64,000 nt of DNA from Microbispora amethystogenes. GTDB taxonomy: Bacteria; Actinomycetota; Actinomycetes; Streptosporangiales; Streptosporangiaceae. Where the stretch lies: positions 1 through 64,000 of the forward strand of contig NZ_BOOB01000041.1 in assembly GCF_016863015.1 (NCBI RefSeq). The letters run 5' to 3'. The notes below the pieces were generated by a model. It saw only the letters and a program-made list of their open reading frames with translations, did no database searches and was not told the DNA's origin. Positions 49,699 through 59,373 of this stretch are shown here, in pieces (the first letter of the stretch is position 1; each line of letters starts with the position of its first letter). Position numbers and translations under genes: made by a program.

Positions 49699-50505
49699 GT
49701 GAGCTCTGTAATCACGCTTCTGACCGACTACGGGCTGGAGGACGGCTTCGTCGCCGCGTGCCACGGCGTGATCGCGGGCATCGCACCGCAGGCTCGGATC
49801 ATCGACGTGGGCCATCTCGTTCCCGCCGGGGACGTGCGGCGCGGCGCGGCCATCCTGGCGCAGACCCTGCCCTATCTCCCGGCCGGCGTCCACCTCGCCG
49901 TCGTCGATCCCTCCGTCGGCGGCAACCGCCGCCCGGTCGCGGTCGAGGCGGGCGGGCGGGTGTTCGTCGGCCCGGACAACGGCGTCCTGTCGTGGGCCGT
50001 CCGGGCCGCTGGCGGCGCCGACGCGGCCTACGAGATCACCAACAGGGAGCTGTTCCTGGCCAACGTCTCGCCGACCTTCCAGGGACGCGACCTGTTCGCC
50101 CCGGTGGCCGCGCACCTGTGCGCCGGCCGGGCGGTGGCCGATGTGGGACCGCCGATGCCGGTGGACCGCCTGGTGAGCCTGCCCGCGCCGACCTGCCGCC
50201 TGCGGGACGGCGCGGCCGAGGGCGAGGTGCTGTCGGTGGACCGGCACGGCAACGTCCAGTTCTCGATCACCGCGACCGACCTGGCCGAGATCGGCGTACG
50301 GCTCGGCGACACCCTGGCCGTGTGGCTGGGGCGCCGCCAGGTCGCGGTGCCGTACCGCGAGACCTTCACCGCCGTGCCGCCCGGCGACCTCGTGGCGTTC
50401 GCCGACTCCGCCGGCCTGGTCGCGATGGCGATCAACGCCGGGGACGCCGCCGACCGCCTGGGCCTGCCCCCGGGCGCGCACGTACGGCTGTCGCCCGGGC
50501 GCTGA
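49699..50505 (+). CDS. SAM hydroxide adenosyltransferase/hydrolase (DUF62 family)
   Basis: The 268-aa protein has ITLLTDYGLEDGFVAACHGVIAGIAPQ, VDPSVGGNRRPVAV, FVGPDNGVLSW and DRHGNVQFSI, the active-site motifs of duf62/SAM hydrolase enzymes, which hydrolyse SAM to adenosine and methionine. GTG 49699 lies eight bases after TAGTGT (49685-49690), so it is probably leaderless. It is notable that another SAM-linked locus lies 5 kb away. Confidence 0.9.
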   Translation: MSSVITLLTDYGLEDGFVAACHGVIAGIAPQARIIDVGHLVPAGDVRRGAAILAQTLPYLPAGVHLAVVDPSVGGNRRPVAVEAGGRVFVGPDNGVLSWAVRAAGGADAAYEITNRELFLANVSPTFQGRDLFAPVAAHLCAGRAVADVGPPMPVDRLVSLPAPTCRLRDGAAEGEVLSVDRHGNVQFSITATDLAEIGVRLGDTLAVWLGRRQVAVPYRETFTAVPPGDLVAFADSAGLVAMAINAGDAADRLGLPPGAHVRLSPGR

Positions 50506-50521
50506 CCCGGCGGCGGGGCTC

Positions 50522-51538
50522 CTATTCGGCGTTGACCACGTCGCGGACCTCCGCGAAGTGGCAGGCGCTCGGATGCGCGCTGCCCGGGCGGACCTCCAGC
50601 GCGGGCTCCTGCTCGGCGCAGACGTCCTGCGCCTTCCAGCAGCGGGTGCGGAAGTGGCAGCCCGACGGCGGGTTGGCCGGCGAGGGCGGGTCGCCCTGCA
50701 GGATGATCCGCTGGCGGGTCTCCCGGCCCTCCGGGTCGGGCACCGGCACCGCCGACAGCAGCGCCTGCGTGTACGGATGCGTCGGGTTGTCGTAGATCTC
50801 GGTGTCGTTCCCGAGCTCGACGATCTTGCCGAGGTACATCACCGCGATCCGGTCGGAGATGTGGCGGACCACCGACAGGTCGTGCGCGATGAAGATGTAG
50901 GCGAGGTTGAACTCGTTCTGCAGCCGCTCCAGCAGGTTCATCACCTGGGCCTGGATCGACACGTCGAGCGCGGAGACCGGCTCGTCGCAGATGATGATCT
51001 CCGGCTGGAGCGCCAAGCCGCGGGCGATGCCGATGCGCTGGCGCTGGCCGCCGGAGAACTGGTGCGGGTAGCGGTTGATGTGGTCGGGGTTGAGGCCCAC
51101 GACCTCCAGCAGCTCCTGCACCCGCTGCCGCCGGCCGCCCTTCGGCGCGACGTCCGAGTGGATCTCGAACGGCTCGCCGACGATGTCGCCGACCGTCATC
51201 CGCGGGTTCAGCGAGGTGTACGGGTCCTGCATCACCATCTGGATGTTGCGGCGCATCCGCTTGAGCTCGGCGCCCCTGGCGGTGGTGATGTCCCTGCCGT
51301 TGATCCGCACCGAGCCCGACGTGGGCCGCTCCAGTGCCATCAGCAGCTTGGCCAGCGTGGACTTGCCGCAGCCCGACTCGCCCACGACGCCGAGCGTCTC
51401 GCCCCTGCGCAGGTCGAAGGAGACGCCGTCCACCGCCTTGATGGCGCCGACCTGCCGCTTGAAGACGACGCCGTAGTTCAGCGGGAAGTGCTTCACCAGG
51501 TCGCGGACCTCGAGGATGGACTCAGTTGGAGCCGTCAT
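50522..51538 (-). CDS. oppF: Oligopeptide ABC transporter ATPase, OppF-type
   Basis: The 338-aa protein has Walker [10 protein letters not shown], the Q-loop, signature [16 protein letters not shown], Walker [13 protein letters not shown] and the oligo-HPY C-terminus with [14 protein letters not shown] (Cys-rich). It is last in the opp operon; its start overlaps the oppD stop by 17 bases. It powers peptide uptake together with OppD. Confidence 0.95.
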   Translation of the reverse strand: MTAPTESILEVRDLVKHFPLNYGVVFKRQVGAIKAVDGVSFDLRRGETLGVVGESGCGKSTLAKLLMALERPTSGSVRINGRDITTARGAELKRMRRNIQMVMQDPYTSLNPRMTVGDIVGEPFEIHSDVAPKGGRRQRVQELLEVVGLNPDHINRYPHQFSGGQRQRIGIARGLALQPEIIICDEPVSALDVSIQAQVMNLLERLQNEFNLAYIFIAHDLSVVRHISDRIAVMYLGKIVELGNDTEIYDNPTHPYTQALLSAVPVPDPEGRETRQRIILQGDPPSPANPPSGCHFRTRCWKAQDVCAEQEPALEVRPGSAHPSACHFAEVRDVVNAE

Positions 51539-52562
51539 CGAGAACCTCCCTCCAGTAGTGGCAGGCGCTGCCGCGGGTGTCGCTGACCGTGTACAGCGGT
51601 GGGGCGTCGGTCACGCAGTTCTCCTTGCGGTACGGGCACCGCGGGTGGAAGGCGCAGCCGGTGGGCATGTCGAGCAGGTTCGGCGGCATGCCCTTGATGG
51701 CGTACAACTCCTGGCCCTTGAGGTCCACCCGGGGGATCGACTCCAGCAGGCCCTTGGTGTAGGGGTGGGCGGGAGCGCGGTACCCGTCGAAGACCGAGGC
51801 GTTCTCGACGATGCGCCCGCCGTACATGACCGCGATCTTGTCTGCCACGTCGGCGACGACGCCGAGGTCGTGGGTGATCAGGATCAGGCCCATGTCGCTT
51901 TCCTGCTGCAGCTCCGCCAGCAGTCCCATGATCTGCGCCTGCACGGTCACGTCCAGGGCGGTGGTGGGCTCGTCGGCGATCAGGATCTCCGGGTCGAGCG
52001 CGATCGCCATCGCGATCATGATGCGCTGCCGCATGCCGCCGGAGAACTGGTGCGGGAAGTCGTCGACCCTGGACTTGGCGCCCGGGATCCTGACCCGGTC
52101 CATGAGCTCCACGGCCTTCCTGCGGGCGTCCCGCTTGGACATGCCCTGGTGGACGCGGAACATCTCGCCGATCTGCCAGCCCACGGTGAACACGGGGTTG
52201 AGCGCGGACAGCGCGTCCTGGAAGATCATGGCGATCCGCCGCCCGCGGATCTGGCCGCGGGCGTCGTCCGGCATGGTGAGCAGGTCGGTGCCGTGGAACC
52301 GGACCTCGCCCTTGGGGATGCGCGCCGGCGGCATGTCGAGGATGCCCATGATCGCCTGCGCGGTGACCGACTTGCCGGAGCCCGACTCCCCGAGCACCGC
52401 GAGCGTCTCTCCGGCGTCGACCGAGTAGGAGACGCCGTTCACGGCCCGTACGACGCCCTGGCGGGTCTGGAACTCGACGTGCAGGTTGTCCACGGCGAGA
52501 AGGGGTTCGTCGCCCGCGCGCTCCGCCGGGAGCAGATGCGTGTCGACAGATGGGTTCTTCAC
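51522..52562 (-). CDS. oppD: Oligopeptide ABC transporter ATPase, OppD-type
   Basis: The 346-aa protein has Walker [10 protein letters not shown], signature [17 protein letters not shown], Walker [14 protein letters not shown] and the C-terminal [14 protein letters not shown] oligo-HPY segment. It is encoded between oppC and oppF in a five-gene importer operon. Confidence 0.95.
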   Translation of the reverse strand: MKNPSVDTHLLPAERAGDEPLLAVDNLHVEFQTRQGVVRAVNGVSYSVDAGETLAVLGESGSGKSVTAQAIMGILDMPPARIPKGEVRFHGTDLLTMPDDARGQIRGRRIAMIFQDALSALNPVFTVGWQIGEMFRVHQGMSKRDARRKAVELMDRVRIPGAKSRVDDFPHQFSGGMRQRIMIAMAIALDPEILIADEPTTALDVTVQAQIMGLLAELQQESDMGLILITHDLGVVADVADKIAVMYGGRIVENASVFDGYRAPAHPYTKGLLESIPRVDLKGQELYAIKGMPPNLLDMPTGCAFHPRCPYRKENCVTDAPPLYTVSDTRGSACHYWREVLDDGSN

Positions 52563-52574
52563 TTGCCGCCCCTC

Positions 52575-53498
52575 TTATCGAAGCTTCGGGTCGAGCGCGT
52601 CGCGGACGGCGTCACCCAGCATGACGAACGCCAGCACGGTGATGCTCAGGAAGATCGCGGGGAAGATGAGCGGTTCCGGCGCCTCCAGGAACCGGCGCCG
52701 GGCGTCTCCGATCATCAGGCCCCACGAGATCGTCGGCGGCTGGACGCCCACCCCCAGGAAGGACAGGCCGGCCTCGGCGGCGATGAACACGCCGAGGTTG
52801 AGGGTGGCCGTCACGATCACCGGGGCGATCGCGTTGGGCATGATGTGCCGCAGCATGATGCGCCCGGGCCCCGCACCCAACGCCCGGGCCGCGGTGACGT
52901 AGTCCTGGTTCTTCGCCGAGATGACCGCGGCCCGCATGATGCGCAGGATCAGGGGCCAGGCGAGCACGGCGAGCGAGAGGACCACGGTGAAGGCTCCGGC
53001 GTTCTCCCGGCCGATGGCCGACAGGAACAGCAGCGCGCCGAGCACCGAGGGGATCGCGAAGAAGATCTCGGCGAGCCGCGACAGCAGCACGTCGACCCAG
53101 CGGCTGTAGTAGCCCGCCAGCAGTCCGAGCCCGCCCCCGACGACGGCGCTGATCAGCGAGGTGGCGATGCCGACGATGACCGAGACCCGGGCGCCGTAGA
53201 TGACCCGGGAGTAGGTGTCGCAGCCGAGGTTGTCGGTGCCGAACCAGTGCTTCGAGGTGATGCCCTCCCGCGCGTTGCTCAGGTCGCACGTGGAGGGGTC
53301 GTAGGCGTTGACGGAGGAGAACAACGACGGGAAGGCCGCCATCAGGAGCAGGATCAACACGAGGATCGACCCCAGGATGAAGACCTTGTTCCGCCGGAGG
53401 TCGTGCCAGGCGTCCGACCACAGGCTGGCCGGCCGGCGGGCCTTCTCGGGCCTGGCGTCCTTGTCCTTGGCCGATTCGGCCACAGTCGCGTTACTCAT
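52575..53498 (-). CDS. oppC: Oligopeptide ABC transporter permease, OppC-type
   Basis: The 307-aa permease has one N-terminal transmembrane segment (VFILGSILVLILLLMAAF), an extracellular loop, and the five-helix BPD-transp core with the EAA loop (YVTAARALGAGPGRIMLRHIMPN). Its start overlaps the oppB stop by eight bases. Confidence 0.95.
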   Translation of the reverse strand: MSNATVAESAKDKDARPEKARRPASLWSDAWHDLRRNKVFILGSILVLILLLMAAFPSLFSSVNAYDPSTCDLSNAREGITSKHWFGTDNLGCDTYSRVIYGARVSVIVGIATSLISAVVGGGLGLLAGYYSRWVDVLLSRLAEIFFAIPSVLGALLFLSAIGRENAGAFTVVLSLAVLAWPLILRIMRAAVISAKNQDYVTAARALGAGPGRIMLRHIMPNAIAPVIVTATLNLGVFIAAEAGLSFLGVGVQPPTISWGLMIGDARRRFLEAPEPLIFPAIFLSITVLAFVMLGDAVRDALDPKLR

Positions 53499-54432
53499 AG
53501 CGGATCCGGGGGTCGAGGACGGCGTACAGCAGGTCGACGATCAGGTTGGCCAGGACGTAGACCAGGACCAGCACCGTCACGATACCGACCACCACCGCGT
53601 TCTCGCGCAGGTAGACGGACTGGAAGAGCTGCTGGCCGATGCCGGGCAGGTTGAAGATGGTCTCGGTGATGATCGCCCCGCCCATCAGCGTGCCCAGGTC
53701 GGCGCCCAGATAGGTGATCAGCGGGATGAGCGAGTTGCGCAACGCGTGCCGGCCGAGCACCCGCCGGCGGGACATGCCCTTGGCCACGGCGGTGCGGATG
53801 TAGTCGGCGCGGAGCGTCTCCATCAGGCTCGTCCGGGTGAGCCGGGTGAGGTAGGCGATCGAGAGCCCGGCCAGCACCAGGCCGGGCACGATGTAGCTCC
53901 GCATGCCGTCCTGGATCCCGGCGACGGGGAAGAAGTCGACGCCGGTGTTCTGCTTCAGCTTCACGCCGAGCACGAGCTGCAGGACGAACCCGCTCACCAG
54001 CGTCGGGATCGAGACCAGCAGCAGGGTGACCGCGAGCACGGCCTGGTCCTGCCACCTGCCCCGGCGGAGCGCCGCCCACAGGCCCAGCCCCACGCCGATG
54101 ATCGCCTCGAACACGAGGGCGGTGATCGCGAGCTGGAAGGTCACCTGGAACTTGCCCTCGAACAGCGAGGACACCGGCACCCCTCGGAAGGTGGTGCCAA
54201 AATCACCGGACAGGATGTCGCGGATGTAGTACCAATACTGGACGAGCAGCGGATCGTTCAGGTGGAACTGTTCCCGCATGCGCGACACGAGCTGGGGGTC
54301 GAGACGCCGGTCCCCGCCCAGGGCCGCGATGGGATCACCCGGCAGCGCGTAGACGGTGGCGAAGAGCAGGAACGTGGTCCCCACCAGTACAGGGATCGCC
54401 TGCAGTAGGCGTCTGATCACGTAGCGACCCAT
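53491..54432 (-). CDS. oppB: Oligopeptide ABC transporter permease, OppB-type
   Basis: The 313-aa permease starts MGRYVIRRLLQAIPVLVGTTFLLF and has the OppB EAA loop (YIRTAVAKGMSRRRVLGRHALRNSLIP). It follows oppA after two hairpins that may lower its expression relative to the binding protein. Confidence 0.95.
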   Translation of the reverse strand: MGRYVIRRLLQAIPVLVGTTFLLFATVYALPGDPIAALGGDRRLDPQLVSRMREQFHLNDPLLVQYWYYIRDILSGDFGTTFRGVPVSSLFEGKFQVTFQLAITALVFEAIIGVGLGLWAALRRGRWQDQAVLAVTLLLVSIPTLVSGFVLQLVLGVKLKQNTGVDFFPVAGIQDGMRSYIVPGLVLAGLSIAYLTRLTRTSLMETLRADYIRTAVAKGMSRRRVLGRHALRNSLIPLITYLGADLGTLMGGAIITETIFNLPGIGQQLFQSVYLRENAVVVGIVTVLVLVYVLANLIVDLLYAVLDPRIRYE

Positions 54433-54451
54433 GAGGTCTCCCGGTCATGAA

Positions 54452-54531
54452 CAGGGGCAGCCCATTCTGTCGTCATGGACTGCCCCTGAGGATGGTCGAC
54501 TACCGGGGGGCAGATCAAGGACCACCCCCCG
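54452..54531 (-). terminator. Two hairpins between oppA and oppB
   Basis: CAGGGGCAG (54452-54460) pairs with CTGCCCCTG (54480-54488), and CGGGGGG (54504-54510) pairs with CCCCCCG (54525-54531). Both lie in the 112-bp oppA-oppB gap and could act as a leaky terminator or mRNA stabiliser giving excess OppA. Confidence 0.65.
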
Positions 54532-54544
54532 AATAGCTCGTCGG

Positions 54545-56212
54545 TCAGGCCCGCTCGACGTTGAAGACGTCGATGCGCTCGAACGGGTCGATCTTGACGT
54601 TCTTCACGTTCGAGGAGAACGCGCCGTTCGTGGTGTAGAAGTAGATCGGCACGTACGCCATCTCCTTCAGCGCCAGGTCGTCGGCCTGCTGGTAGAACTG
54701 CACGCCCTCGTCGAGGGACGCGGCCGAGTCACCCTTGTTGAGCAGCTCGTCGAACTCCTTGTTGGAGTACTGGACGTAGTTGGAGCTGCCGCCGGTCCCG
54801 AAGATCGGGCGGAGGTAGTTCTCCGGGGACGGGTAGTCCATGATCCACGCCATCCGGAAGGCGCCCTTGACCTTGCCGTCACCGAGGTCGTTGAGGATGT
54901 CGGCGAACTTCTCGTACGGCTTGACGTTGACCTCGACCTGGAGGTTGGTGCGGATGTTGTTGGCGACCGCCTCCATCCACTCCTTGTGGGCGCCGTCGGC
55001 GTTGTAGCTCAGGTCGATGGACTTGACGTCCTTGCCGCCGTTGGACTCCCAGAGCGACTTGGCCTTCGCGGGGTCGAAGGTGCACGCCTCGCCGCAGGCG
55101 CCCTTGCGGTAACCGGCGACGACCGGGCTGATGTTGTCGTCGGCCGGGACGCGGGTGCCGGAGAAGACCTTGTCGGTGATGGTCGCCCGGTCGATCGACA
55201 TCGAGATCGCGGTGCGCAGCTCGCGGCTCTTGGCGTACGTGTCACCGGTCTTGATGTTGAACCCGAGCCAGCCGATGCCGGAGGAGGGCTGCTCGATGTA
55301 GCGGTCGCCGAACTCGGCCTTGGCGCCGCCGATCTGCTCCGGCGGCAGCTGGTCCATGATGTCCAGGTTGCCGGCCCGCAGGTCGTTGTACGCGGTGTTC
55401 AGGTCCGTGTAGATCTTGTACTGGAGCGCGTCGACCTTGGCCTTGCCCTCCTTGAAGCCGTCGAAGCGGACCATCTCGACCGTCTGGTCGGTGCCACGCT
55501 TGTACGGCTTGCTCATCTTGAAGGGGCCGTCACCGATCGGGTTCGAGCCGTAGTCGGCCTTCATCTTGCCCTCGGACTCGAAGGCGGCCTTCGGCAGCGG
55601 GTAGAAGGCGGTGTAGCCCAGCATCGTCGGGAAGCCCGAGTAGGGGTGGGTGAGCTCGACCGAGATGGTCTTGTCGTCGACCGCCTTGAGTCCCGACAGC
55701 GTGGTCGCGGTGGGCTCCGCGGCCTTCTTCGGGCCCTCCTCGCCGTCCGGGTCCTGCGGGTTCATGGCGTCGTAGCCCTTGAACACCGAGAAGAAGTAGT
55801 TGGACTGCTGCTGGTTCGGCCCGTAAGCCGTGAAGTTCCAGGAGTCCACGAAGTTCTGGGCGGTGACCGGCGTGCCGTCGTGCCAGGTGTAGCCGTCCTT
55901 GAGTTTGATCGTCCAGGTGGTCTGGTCGGTCGATTCGATGGACTCGGCGATCCGGTTGACCGGCTTCTTCTGGTCGTCGTAGTCGACGAGGCCGATGAAG
56001 AGCGCGTTCAGCACCTCCGCGCCGCTGGTCTCACCGGTGTTGCCGGGGATCAGGTCGTTCTGCGGCTCGGCGATCTCGATGCGGACCGGCTGCGCGGCGG
56101 AGCCGGAGCCTGAGCCGGAGTTGTCGGACCCTCCACCACCGCCACAGGCGGCCACGGCGAGCGCCAGCAGCGCTGCTCCGGCGGTAATCCTTACGCCCCT
56201 AGTCACACGCAT
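54545..56212 (-). CDS. oppA: Oligopeptide-binding lipoprotein, OppA-type
   Basis: The 555-aa protein has a lipoprotein signal (LALAVAACGG, lipid-modified Cys) and the SBP family 5 fold: IELKDGYTWHDGTPVTAQNFVDSW-type region, RELRTAISMSIDRATI and ALQYKIYTDLN. It binds peptides outside the membrane for the OppBCDF pump. A ribosome-binding site GGGAGG lies about 15 bases upstream; GTG at codon 3 is an alternative start. Confidence 0.94.
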   Translation of the reverse strand: MRVTRGVRITAGAALLALAVAACGGGGGSDNSGSGSGSAAQPVRIEIAEPQNDLIPGNTGETSGAEVLNALFIGLVDYDDQKKPVNRIAESIESTDQTTWTIKLKDGYTWHDGTPVTAQNFVDSWNFTAYGPNQQQSNYFFSVFKGYDAMNPQDPDGEEGPKKAAEPTATTLSGLKAVDDKTISVELTHPYSGFPTMLGYTAFYPLPKAAFESEGKMKADYGSNPIGDGPFKMSKPYKRGTDQTVEMVRFDGFKEGKAKVDALQYKIYTDLNTAYNDLRAGNLDIMDQLPPEQIGGAKAEFGDRYIEQPSSGIGWLGFNIKTGDTYAKSRELRTAISMSIDRATITDKVFSGTRVPADDNISPVVAGYRKGACGEACTFDPAKAKSLWESNGGKDVKSIDLSYNADGAHKEWMEAVANNIRTNLQVEVNVKPYEKFADILNDLGDGKVKGAFRMAWIMDYPSPENYLRPIFGTGGSSNYVQYSNKEFDELLNKGDSAASLDEGVQFYQQADDLALKEMAYVPIYFYTTNGAFSSNVKNVKIDPFERIDVFNVERA

Positions 56213-56605
56213 AGTGGATCTTGGTCCTCCCTCTAGGATGGGCGTTCACGCTGGTGCGACCCCGGGTTTGCGGGCACCGTCAAACCAGCTGACGTCCTGC
56301 CAGTCGTCCGGAGCATCCCTTACCGCTCGCACCAGAGGTATCTCTGGCGCGTTGCAGTTCGGTCACACGTGCGCGAGTCGGGCGTCACACACGCAGTCCC
56401 GCGAGCCAACCCTAAACGCCCAGCAGGGCACTAAAACCCCCTTTAGCGTACATTCACCAGCGGAGTGCGAGTCCTTGACCCGCGGTGTCGGCGACACTCC
56501 TTCCCCGGTCCTCCTGTCACGATGTCCTGGGCTACCTTTGACCAGTCGCAGCCACGTCCGGTGCGACAGCCGTCCCACCGACCTCCATCCAATAGAGTCA
56601 CTGCC
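56213..56605. other. Divergent intergenic region upstream of oppA and the exporter genes
   Basis: No gene was recognised. It includes the oppA leader (GAGGGAGG near 56228-56236 on the minus strand), an A/T-rich patch around 56430-56455 that may be the oppA promoter, and TAGAGT (56593-56598), the -10 of the exporter permease gene. Confidence 0.6.
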
Positions 56606-57511
56606 ATGAGCCAGCCGGAATCCGCGGTCGCGGAGGCCCAGGGTGGCGGCCGAGCCCCGGAGTCGCTGGCCGCGCTCGCCGAGCGTCACGGACTACGACG
56701 CGCCATCGCACGCCCCAGCATGCCCGCCTACCTGCGCCAACTGTGGGACCGGCGGCACTTCATCCTCACGTACGCCACGTCGCGCAACGTGTCGAAGTAC
56801 TCCGAGTCGATGCTCGGTCAGCTCTGGCAGGTGCTGACGCCTCTGCTCAACGCCGCGGTCTACTGGCTGATGTTCGGCGTGATCCTCGGGCAGAGCAAGT
56901 CGATCCACAACTACCCCGCGTTCCTCATCACCGGGGTCATGGTGTTCACCTTCACCCAGCGCACGGTGATCAGCGGCGCCAAGTCGATCTCCTCGAACCT
57001 GTCCCTGATCCGCGCGCTGCACTTCCCCCGCGCCTCGCTCCCGCTCGCGTACACCATGCAGGAGCTGCAGCAGCTCGGCTACTCGATGGGCGTGCTGCTC
57101 CTGCTGGTGCTCGTCACGGGGGAGCCGATCACCTGGCTCTGGCTCCTGGTCCCGGTCACGCTGGCGATGCAGACCGTGTTCAACATCGGCCTCGGCCTGT
57201 TCATGGCCCGCGTCGGCGCGTTCATGCGGGACATGAACCAGCTCCTGCCGTTCATCACCCGCACCTGGCTGTACGCCTCGGGCGTCTTCTACGCGATCGA
57301 CGACAAGACCCGGGAGCTCCCCGACATCCTCCGCTGGGTGCTGGAGTTCAACCCGGCGGCCGCCTACATCGAGTTCATGCGCGACCTGCTGATCTACCAG
57401 CGTTTCCCGGAGCGCTGGGCGTGGGTGACTTGCGTATTCTGGGCAGTGTTCGCGGTGATCGTCGGCTTCTGGTACTTCTGGCGGGCCGAGGAGAGGTACG
57501 GCCGTGGCTGA
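56606..57511 (+). CDS. Wzm-type ABC polysaccharide/teichoic acid export permease
   Basis: The 301-aa protein has six helices in the ABC-2 permease pattern: SESMLGQLWQVLTPLLNAAVYWLMFGVIL, VMVFTFTQRTVISGAKSI, LLLLVLVTGEPITWLWLLVP and YASGVFYAID. It pairs with the following ATPase (eight-base overlap) to move a lipid-linked glycan across the membrane. TAGAGT seven bases before the ATG supports a leaderless start. No glycosyltransferase is adjacent. Confidence 0.9.
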   Translation: MSQPESAVAEAQGGGRAPESLAALAERHGLRRAIARPSMPAYLRQLWDRRHFILTYATSRNVSKYSESMLGQLWQVLTPLLNAAVYWLMFGVILGQSKSIHNYPAFLITGVMVFTFTQRTVISGAKSISSNLSLIRALHFPRASLPLAYTMQELQQLGYSMGVLLLLVLVTGEPITWLWLLVPVTLAMQTVFNIGLGLFMARVGAFMRDMNQLLPFITRTWLYASGVFYAIDDKTRELPDILRWVLEFNPAAAYIEFMRDLLIYQRFPERWAWVTCVFWAVFAVIVGFWYFWRAEERYGRG

Positions 57512-58349
57512 GCTGACCGAGGAGCTGTCCCAGGTGGCGCCCCAAGACCCCAAGACGCAGACCCCCTCCGAGACCCGGGAGCCCGAGTCGCACGACTCCA
57601 CGACCGGGACGCCGACCGTCATCGTCGACGACCTCCACATCGTCTACAAGGTGTACGGCTCGGCCGGCGACGCCGAGAAGGGCAACGCGGCCAACGCGCT
57701 CATGCGCCTTCTGCGGCGCCAGGGACGGCCGCAGATGAAGGAGGTCCACGCCGTCAAGGGCGTGAGCTTCGTGGCCCACCACGGCGACGCCATCGGCATC
57801 ATCGGCCGCAACGGCTCGGGCAAGTCGACCCTGCTGCGCGCGATCGCCGGTCTCCTGCCGCCGCACAAGGGCGCCGTCTACACGAACGGCCAGCCCTCCC
57901 TCCTCGGCGTCAACGCGGCCCTCATGAAGGAGCTGACCGGCGAGCGCAACATCATCCTCGGCTGTTACGCCATGGGGATGACCCCCGCCGAGGTCCGCGA
58001 GAAGTACGACGAGATCGTCGACTTCTCCGGCATCGGGGAGTTCGTCCAGTTCCCCATGTCGACCTACTCGTCCGGCATGGGCGCCCGGCTGCGCTTCGCC
58101 ATCTCGTCGGCCAAGACGCACGACGTGCTGCTGATCGACGAGGCGCTCGCGACCGGCGACCGCGAGTTCAAGCGCAAGAGCCAGGACCGCATCAAGCAGA
58201 TGCGCCAGTCCGCCGGCACCGTCTTCCTGGTCGCCCACAACCTCGACGTGATCGAGGAGACGTGCAACCGCGTTATCTGGCTGCACAAGGGGAAGATCAG
58301 AATGCAGGGCGACCCCCAGGAAGTCCTGGAGGCGTACAACAAAGCCTGA
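57504..58349 (+). CDS. Wzt-type ABC export ATPase
   Basis: The 281-aa protein has Walker [10 protein letters not shown] at residues 101-109, signature [12 protein letters not shown] and Walker [13 protein letters not shown], with an H-loop LVAHNLDVI. The [33 protein letters not shown]-like region (seen in part) marks the polysaccharide/teichoic acid subfamily. The GTG start overlaps the permease by eight bases. An N-terminal tail of about 35 polar residues is not typical of the fold. Confidence 0.92.
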   Translation: MAELTEELSQVAPQDPKTQTPSETREPESHDSTTGTPTVIVDDLHIVYKVYGSAGDAEKGNAANALMRLLRRQGRPQMKEVHAVKGVSFVAHHGDAIGIIGRNGSGKSTLLRAIAGLLPPHKGAVYTNGQPSLLGVNAALMKELTGERNIILGCYAMGMTPAEVREKYDEIVDFSGIGEFVQFPMSTYSSGMGARLRFAISSAKTHDVLLIDEALATGDREFKRKSQDRIKQMRQSAGTVFLVAHNLDVIEETCNRVIWLHKGKIRMQGDPQEVLEAYNKA

Positions 58350-58369
58350 GAGAAACGGAGGGGCCGAAC

Positions 58370-58906
58370 GTGCCGACGCCGCCACCGATCCCGTACGACC
58401 ACCTGCCCGAGGTGCCCGCGCTGACCGTCGAGAGCGACGACGTGCGGGACGGCGAGAGGCTGCCCGAGGCCCACGTGTTCGACGACTGGGGCATGGGCGG
58501 GCAGAACGTCTCCCCGCACCTGCGCTGGTCGGGCGCCCCCGAGGGCACCCTGAGCTACGCCGTCACCTGCTTCGACCCGGACGCCCCAACGGGCAGCGGC
58601 TTCTGGCACTGGGTGCTGTTCGACATCCCGGCCTCCGTCACGGAGCTGCCGGCCGGGGCGGGCAACGGCCCCGACTTCAAGGGCCTCCCCGAAGGCGCCA
58701 GGCACGCCCGCAACGACTTCAGCACGAAGGAGTACGGCGGCGCGGCCCCTCCGCCCGGACACCCGCACCGCTACCTCTTCGCCGTGCACGCGCTGAGCGT
58801 GGAGTCCCTCGGCGTGGACGGCGACACGCCGCCCGCCGTGGTCGGCTTCAACGTCACGGCCAACACGCTCGCCCGCGGCTACATCGCACCGGTGTACGAA
58901 ACCTGA
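58370..58906 (+). CDS. YbhB/YbcL (PEBP-like) protein
   Basis: The GTG at 58370 follows GGAGGGG and gives 178 aa. The PEBP signature is clear: [21 protein letters not shown], then [22 protein letters not shown]. The DPDAP and GHPHR residues form the phosphate/ligand pocket. The cellular role in bacteria is not defined. It follows the exporter genes on the same strand by 20 bases. Confidence 0.92.
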   Translation: MPTPPPIPYDHLPEVPALTVESDDVRDGERLPEAHVFDDWGMGGQNVSPHLRWSGAPEGTLSYAVTCFDPDAPTGSGFWHWVLFDIPASVTELPAGAGNGPDFKGLPEGARHARNDFSTKEYGGAAPPPGHPHRYLFAVHALSVESLGVDGDTPPAVVGFNVTANTLARGYIAPVYET

Positions 58907-58935
58907 TGCAGGAGGGCCCGGCGTTCCACTATGAT

Positions 58936-58951
58936 TCGAACGGAGATTCGA
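58936..58951. promoter_or_regulatory. LexA/SOS box upstream of the 56-aa gene
   Basis: TCGAACGGAGATTCGA matches TCGAAC-N4-GTTCGA with one mismatch. It lies 17 bases before the ATG at 58969, which has its own GGAGGG. A direct repeat GATTCGA is also part of it. Confidence 0.65.
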
Positions 58952-58968
58952 CATAGCGGAGGGCCGGG

Positions 58969-59139
58969 ATGAGCGACCTCGCGTCGGCGATCGACAGTCT
59001 CGCCGCCGAAGATCCCTCGGAGCTGCCCGTCGGGCTGGTCGCCGAGCAGCTCATCGACCTGCACTGGCAGATGGCCCGCCTGCAGGCCCAGATCGCCCGG
59101 CGCACCTACCTGCGCGTCTCCTCCGAGTCGCCCAACTGA
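58969..59139 (+). CDS. 56-aa helical protein, putatively SOS-controlled
   Basis: The ATG follows GGAGGG and encodes a small, mostly helical protein (SDLASAIDSLAAEDPSELP, then AEQLIDLHWQMARLQAQIARR). The helical part resembles the beginning of DUF222 HNH-nuclease proteins, so it may be a remnant or a stand-alone relative. The LexA box suggests damage induction. A strong terminator follows. I cannot assign a function. Confidence 0.65.
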   Translation: MSDLASAIDSLAAEDPSELPVGLVAEQLIDLHWQMARLQAQIARRTYLRVSSESPN

Positions 59140-59140
59140 C

Positions 59141-59179
59141 GCGAACGGCCGGCGCCCTCAGCGGGTGCCGGCCGTTCGC
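59141..59179 (+). terminator. Terminator after the 56-aa gene
   Basis: GCGAACGGCCGGC (59141-59153) pairs perfectly with GCCGGCCGTTCGC (59167-59179). It begins two bases after the stop codon. Confidence 0.85.
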
Positions 59180-59192
59180 CGCGGCCTAGGGA

Positions 59193-59344
59193 GTGTCTGA
59201 CAAATGCTGCCCGTCGCGAGCGGGGATCCAGGTGGATGCGTCGCAAGGCGGAGGAGGAGGTCGGAGCGGAGCCTCCGGCCGACGACGACAACGCAGCGAG
59301 GCGCCGCCTGGGCCCCGCGCAGCAGGGCATGATTTGTCAGACAC
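59193..59344. mobile_element. MITE-like element with 20-bp terminal inverted repeats
   Basis: GTGTCTGACAAAT... (59193-59212) and ...ATTTGTCAGACAC (59325-59344) are inverted repeats matching at 18 of 20 positions. The 152-bp interior has no gene but contains imperfect inverted segments (CCAGGTGG near 59230, CCGCCTGG near 59306). No transposase is present, so movement would need one in trans. No clear target-site duplication was found. Confidence 0.75.
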
Positions 59345-59373
59345 GACCTAAGCCGGAGTGTTCGATTCGCGGG

